DNA from: an uncultured Moheibacter sp.
GTDB taxonomy: Bacteria > Bacteroidota > Bacteroidia > Flavobacteriales > Weeksellaceae
Direction: 5' to 3'
Assembly (NCBI GenBank): GCA_937875605.1
Contig: CALLXZ010000369.1
Coordinates: 1-9,392 of the forward strand
DNA length: 9,392 bases
The notes below the pieces were generated by a model. That model had not been told where the DNA came from. It worked only from the letters and a program-made list of their open reading frames with translations, and made no database searches. The translations under genes were made by a program, and so were the position numbers. Each line of letters starts with the position of its first letter. Position 1 is the first letter of the stretch. Shown here piece after piece: positions 6,653-9,392 of this stretch.

Positions 6653-6667
6653 TGGCACGGAGTTTGT
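6653..6667 (+). promoter_or_regulatory. Sigma-54-type -24/-12 promoter
   Basis: TGGCACGGAGTTTGT matches the RpoN consensus TGGCAC-N5-TTGC at every defined base except the last (T for C), with exact spacing. It lies in non-coding sequence nine bases after the NlpE-like stop and points away from that gene. No gene on its strand lies before the terminator at 6723-6751. Motif evidence only. Confidence 0.55.
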
Positions 6668-6678
6668 TTATTAGTTAT

Positions 6679-6752
6679 TCGGAATTTAGTAAAATAAATT
6701 GTCCTCATGTGTTAATTAAGATAAAAAGCCCGTCCCTCAAACGGGCTTTTTT
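6679..6752 (+). ncRNA. Candidate sigma-54-dependent small RNA of about 74 nt
   Basis: If the -12 base is 6667, transcription would begin near 6679, and the terminator T-run ends at 6752. Between them there is no ORF; the only ATG gives two codons. The predicted RNA could fold as a 5' hairpin (AATTTA at 6683-6688 with TAAATT at 6695-6700, six-base loop, extendable by GG/CC across a two-base bulge), a single-stranded stretch of about 18 bases, and then the GC-rich terminator hairpin. This layout suits a trans-acting sRNA. The alternative is an unused promoter-like word in the 3' UTR of the NlpE-like gene. Inferred, not recognised as a known RNA family. Confidence 0.35.
6723..6751. terminator. 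Bidirectional intrinsic terminator between the NlpE-like/sRNA region and fbp
   Basis: AAAAAGCCCGT (6723-6733) pairs perfectly with ACGGGCTTTTT (6741-6751) around a seven-base loop. A-run and T-run on either side allow termination in both directions. It serves the plus-strand transcripts and the minus-strand fbp gene, whose stop is at 6757. Confidence 0.9.
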
Positions 6753-6756
6753 CATT

Positions 6757-7764
6757 TTAAGAATTAACTAGAAATTCTTCCGCTTTTTCCACCATATTTT
6801 TAGAGCCACAAAAGAAGGGAACTCTTTGGTGAAGTTCTGTAGGCTGTATGTCCATGATTCGGCTAAATCCGTTGGAAGCTTTTCCACCGGCTTGCTCTGC
6901 AATGAAGGCCATAGGATTGCATTCGTATAACAAACGAAGTTTCCCGTTTGGACTTTTAGTTCCGGATGGATAAATATAAATACCGCCTTTCAGCATATTT
7001 CGGTGAAAATCCGCACAAAGAGAACCGATATAACGCGATGTATAAGGACGGTCTTCTTCTACCATCTGACAGTATTTGATATAATCTTTGACACCTTGTG
7101 GAAAATGAGCATAATTTCCTTCATTCACACTGTAAATTTTTCCGTCTTGTGGAATTTGTAAATTCGGATGCGATAGATAAAAAGTTCCGATAGAAGGATT
7201 CAGGGTAAAACCATTCACGCCATTTCCGGTTGTGTATATCAGCATGGTAGAACTTCCGTAAATCACATATCCTGCTGCAACTTGTTGATTTCCTTTTTGT
7301 AAAAAATCCTCCAATTGAACAGGAGTCCCCTCCGGCGTAACTCTTCGGTAAATGGAAAAGATCGTTCCGACCGAAACGTTTACATCAATGTTAGATGAGC
7401 CATCCAGCGGATCTATCAAAACCACATATTTACTCAAATGAGAATTTTCACGATTGGTGATTTCTATAAAATCATCGTTTTCCTCTGAAGCGATTCCACA
7501 AACAACTTCCCGCTGTGAAAGCGTTTTGATAAAAGCTTCGTTTGCAAAAACATCTAACTTTTGCTGCTCTTCTCCCTGCACGTTTTCCGACCCGAATTTT
7601 CCTAAAATATCGACCAAACCAGCTTGATTGACTTTATGGTTCACGACTTTGGTCGCCAGTTTGATGGAACTGATCAGTCGGCTAAGCTCTCCGGAAGAGT
7701 ATTTAAAATCTTTTTGATTTTCAATGATAAATTCTCCTAAAGTTTGATGAGATTCTAATTTCAT
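6757..7764 (-). CDS. fbp: Class I fructose-1,6-bisphosphatase
   Basis: This cytoplasmic gluconeogenic enzyme hydrolyses fructose 1,6-bisphosphate to fructose 6-phosphate. The 335-residue product matches the class I family in length and motifs: metal-binding KLDVFANE (D71), ASEEND (E94/E95), the signature [12 protein letters not shown] at 118-129, the substrate-binding NEGNYAHF near 214-221, [23 protein letters not shown] near 244-266, and [10 protein letters not shown] (K275, metal ligand E281) with EQAGG after it. No residues appear missing. The ATG at 7764 fits the usual N-terminus. A degenerate -7 box (GATATTTG on the minus strand, 7788-7795) lies 23 bases upstream and may be its promoter. 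It diverges from the T9SS cargo gene and ends against the shared terminator. Very secure. Confidence 0.97.
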   Translation of the reverse strand: MKLESHQTLGEFIIENQKDFKYSSGELSRLISSIKLATKVVNHKVNQAGLVDILGKFGSENVQGEEQQKLDVFANEAFIKTLSQREVVCGIASEENDDFIEITNRENSHLSKYVVLIDPLDGSSNIDVNVSVGTIFSIYRRVTPEGTPVQLEDFLQKGNQQVAAGYVIYGSSTMLIYTTGNGVNGFTLNPSIGTFYLSHPNLQIPQDGKIYSVNEGNYAHFPQGVKDYIKYCQMVEEDRPYTSRYIGSLCADFHRNMLKGGIYIYPSGTKSPNGKLRLLYECNPMAFIAEQAGGKASNGFSRIMDIQPTELHQRVPFFCGSKNMVEKAEEFLVNS

Positions 7765-7840
7765 GGTTAAAGTTTTTTTGCGTTGGACAAATATCGTAAA
7801 ATTCTAAAACAAGCCGTTTTAATTTAGAAATTAACATTAG

Positions 7841-7848
7841 TATATTTG
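7841..7848 (+). promoter_or_regulatory. -7 promoter box for the T9SS cargo gene
   Basis: TATATTTG is an exact TAnnTTTG match in the divergent spacer between fbp and the cargo gene. A TTTT at 7817-7820 sits at about the right spacing for a weak -33 element. The implied leader is around 40 bases. Confidence 0.5.
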
Positions 7849-7891
7849 TCAAGTTACATGCGCCGATTTAAAATCAAAGAAAAGTGTACAG

Positions 7892-8785
7892 ATGAAAGCT
7901 CATATCTTCCTTATCATAATTTTTATTTTTTTAGAAATAAAATCTCAAGAATATAAGCCTATGCTTACCTCTTCAAATGAATGGCATCTCACAAATTGTT
8001 TCAATGGTTGTCTGAGCGACGTTTATTATACAGACGGTGATACCATCATAAACAATCAACCCCATAAAATATTGAATGGTTATCACTATATTTCAAGAAC
8101 GTTTTTATTACGTGAAAACACTTCAGAAAGAAAAGTTTTTTTGTCTAAAATAGGTAATCACGGTACGGTAGATGAATTTTTGCTTTATAATTTTTCAGTT
8201 CAGGTGGGAGACTCTATTCAAATGCTTAATCCTATAACACCCTTTCCTGAAAACGCAGGCTATTTCAAGTTGGATTCGATTAATAGCAATCTGTTGGCAG
8301 ATGGAAATTCCTACAGACATTTTTATTTCACCCCAACTGAATCTAATGATATAACGGATTATAATGTGACTTGGATTGAAGGAGTTGGTTCACTATCTAT
8401 GATTACGGCACCGGGTGGAAATGGGGACATCAACGGAGCGGGAAAATTAAGCTGTCTGTTTAAAGATAATAATTTGGTGTACGAAAATTTAGATTCTATT
8501 TCCGGATGTCAATCGGTTTTAAAAAATAGAGAAGTAAGTTTAACTCATAAAAAACCAACCTTATATTATAAAAGAAAAACGAAATCCTATTACCTGAATG
8601 ATGCCGAACAAGTCAAAAGAGTTCAATTTTATGATGGGAATGGAAAACTGCTTCACGAACAAAAAAATAATAAATCACAATTCACTTTGCAATTAAAAAC
8701 TCCCTATAATTTTCCAAATATAGTCGTAGTTGTAGCAGTTTTGAGAAATGGAAAAAAATATTCGTATAAAATAATACAATACTGA
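7892..8785 (+). CDS. Secreted protein with probable T9SS type A C-terminal sorting domain
   Basis: 297 residues. A very hydrophobic signal peptide (about 1-18, IFLIIIFIFLEIKS) is probably cut before Q19. The body contains EWHLTNCFNGC (C36, C40), a GDTIINNQPHKIL segment at 49-61, RTFLLREN...RKVFLSK at 69-86, WIEGVGS at 161-167 and a late KLSCLF. This series of motifs recurs in a family of Flavobacteriia secreted proteins of unknown function that carry type IX secretion signals. The last 70 or so residues (VKRVQFYDGNGKLLHEQ, FTLQLKT, NIVVVVAVLRNGKKYSYKIIQY) have the strand pattern and terminal Lys-Ile-Ile of a T9SS type A domain, but the typical G-x-Y-x-V strand is altered. Such proteins cross the outer membrane and are released or attached to the surface. 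No enzyme motif is visible. Confidence 0.82.
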   Translation: MKAHIFLIIIFIFLEIKSQEYKPMLTSSNEWHLTNCFNGCLSDVYYTDGDTIINNQPHKILNGYHYISRTFLLRENTSERKVFLSKIGNHGTVDEFLLYNFSVQVGDSIQMLNPITPFPENAGYFKLDSINSNLLADGNSYRHFYFTPTESNDITDYNVTWIEGVGSLSMITAPGGNGDINGAGKLSCLFKDNNLVYENLDSISGCQSVLKNREVSLTHKKPTLYYKRKTKSYYLNDAEQVKRVQFYDGNGKLLHEQKNNKSQFTLQLKTPYNFPNIVVVVAVLRNGKKYSYKIIQY

Positions 8786-8809
8786 TAGAGAAGACTTTTT
8801 GAATGCTGT

Positions 8810-8817
8810 TATATTTG
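8810..8817 (+). promoter_or_regulatory. -7 promoter box for the aspartate kinase gene
   Basis: TATATTTG is identical to the box before the preceding gene and ends 20 bases before the ATG at 8838. With only 52 bases between the two genes and no hairpin terminator seen there, it would make the kinase independently transcribed. No -33 TTG at normal spacing is seen. Confidence 0.5.
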
Positions 8818-8837
8818 TCTATAATTAGAAATACTTA

Positions 8838-9392
8838 ATGAAAGTTTATAAATTTGGGGGTGCGTCGGTTCGCGACGCAGAGGGAGTAAAAAACATTGCA
8901 TCCGTTTTAGAATCAACGGGTTTTGCCGATATGTTTATGGTGATTTCGGCGATGGGGAAAACCACTAATGCGCTGGAAGAAATGGTAAAATTATATGTCG
9001 AAAATGGAAATTTTACCGGAAAGATCAATGAAATTCAGCAGCATCATTTAAAAATTGCGGAAGAATTATTTGAAAGCTCCGTTTTAATCAAACAAGAGAT
9101 CATTGTTTTTTTTGAAGATTTAAGTGCTTTTTTACGACGAAATAAATCTCCTAATTACGATTTCGTATATGATCAAGTGGTTTGTTGTGGGGAATTGATT
9201 TCTACAAAAATTGTCAGCAGTTATCTAAATTCCATCGGAATTGAAAATATCTGGCTGGATGTAAGAGATTACATCAAAACCGATAATAATTATAGAGAAG
9301 GGAAAGTAGATTGGGAGTTGACCGAAGAAAAATTTTCCGAGTTGAAAAAAGATAAATTCTATGTAACACAAGGATTTTTAGGTTCGGATCCC
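8838..9392 (+). CDS. Aspartate kinase, N-terminal part (runs off the window)
   Basis: Aspartate kinase phosphorylates L-aspartate, the committed step to lysine, threonine and methionine. The frame is open from ATG 8838 to the last base, giving 185 codons with no stop, so the 3' part is cut by the window edge. Visible landmarks are the N-terminal nucleotide-binding VYKFGGASV at 3-11, the VISAMGKTTN loop near 35-44, CCGELIST in the middle of the domain, WLDVRDYIKTD and VTQGFLGSD at the very end, all typical of the amino acid kinase fold. The C-terminal ACT regulatory region is not in view, so feedback type and whether it is a monofunctional LysC or a ThrA fusion with homoserine dehydrogenase cannot be told. 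A clean -7 box precedes it. The family call is very secure. Confidence 0.95.
   Translation, partial: MKVYKFGGASVRDAEGVKNIASVLESTGFADMFMVISAMGKTTNALEEMVKLYVENGNFTGKINEIQQHHLKIAEELFESSVLIKQEIIVFFEDLSAFLRRNKSPNYDFVYDQVVCCGELISTKIVSSYLNSIGIENIWLDVRDYIKTDNNYREGKVDWELTEEKFSELKKDKFYVTQGFLGSDP

Noticed and set aside
8846..9028. Minus-strand 60-codon frame at the right end.
   Set aside because: Antisense to the aspartate kinase, whose plus-strand frame is open to the window end with strong family motifs.
9385..9392. GGATCC near the right edge as a possible cloning junction.
   Set aside because: The aspartate kinase frame continues through it with the expected motif (VTQGFLGSD), so it reads as native sequence.

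Overview
The window reads as an ordinary housekeeping stretch of an AT-rich Bacteroidota chromosome, most likely class Flavobacteriia and possibly the Weeksellaceae (Chryseobacterium-like) branch. The evidence is Bacteroidota-type -7 promoter boxes (TAnnTTTG) ahead of several genes, secreted proteins whose mature ends begin with Gln, SPII lipoproteins with an acidic export signal after the Cys, a probable type IX secretion cargo, and genes with little Shine-Dalgarno signal. The genus call is an inference. I see no tRNA, rRNA, CRISPR array, insertion sequence or phage gene, and no gene-free stretch longer than 300 bases.

Layout, left to right. A bifunctional UMP synthase (OPRT-OMPDC fusion, 88-1437) is followed in the same frame, after one stop codon, by a DUF1801-like gene that must use a TTG start (1444-1842). 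A secreted protein of unknown function (1848-2342, minus) converges on it and diverges from ruvC. Then come three plus-strand genes in a probable operon: ruvC (2420-2965), a secreted M1 metallopeptidase (3027-4886) and coaX (4888-5634), the last two only one base apart. A symmetrical hairpin terminator (5638-5671) separates coaX from a minus-strand surface-type lipoprotein with a lipocalin-like body (5687-6145), which diverges from an NlpE-like lipoprotein (6209-6643). A second symmetrical terminator (6723-6751) separates this from class I fructose-1,6-bisphosphatase (6757-7764, minus). Last are a probable T9SS cargo protein (7892-8785) and the first 185 codons of an aspartate kinase (8838 to the window end).

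The genes do not form one pathway: UMP synthesis, recombination, CoA synthesis, gluconeogenesis and aspartate-family amino acid synthesis sit beside envelope and secreted proteins. The items most worth a second look are: (1) a sigma-54-type -24/-12 promoter followed within about 75 nt by an intrinsic terminator and no ORF, a candidate small RNA; (2) the UMP synthase, whose domain order and decarboxylase motifs look like the eukaryotic enzyme; (3) CoaX, where Asn replaces the usual first phosphate-motif Asp and Leu the usual Arg; and (4) a ruvC promoter box so close to the ATG that the mRNA may be leaderless. No large undescribed system is evident.
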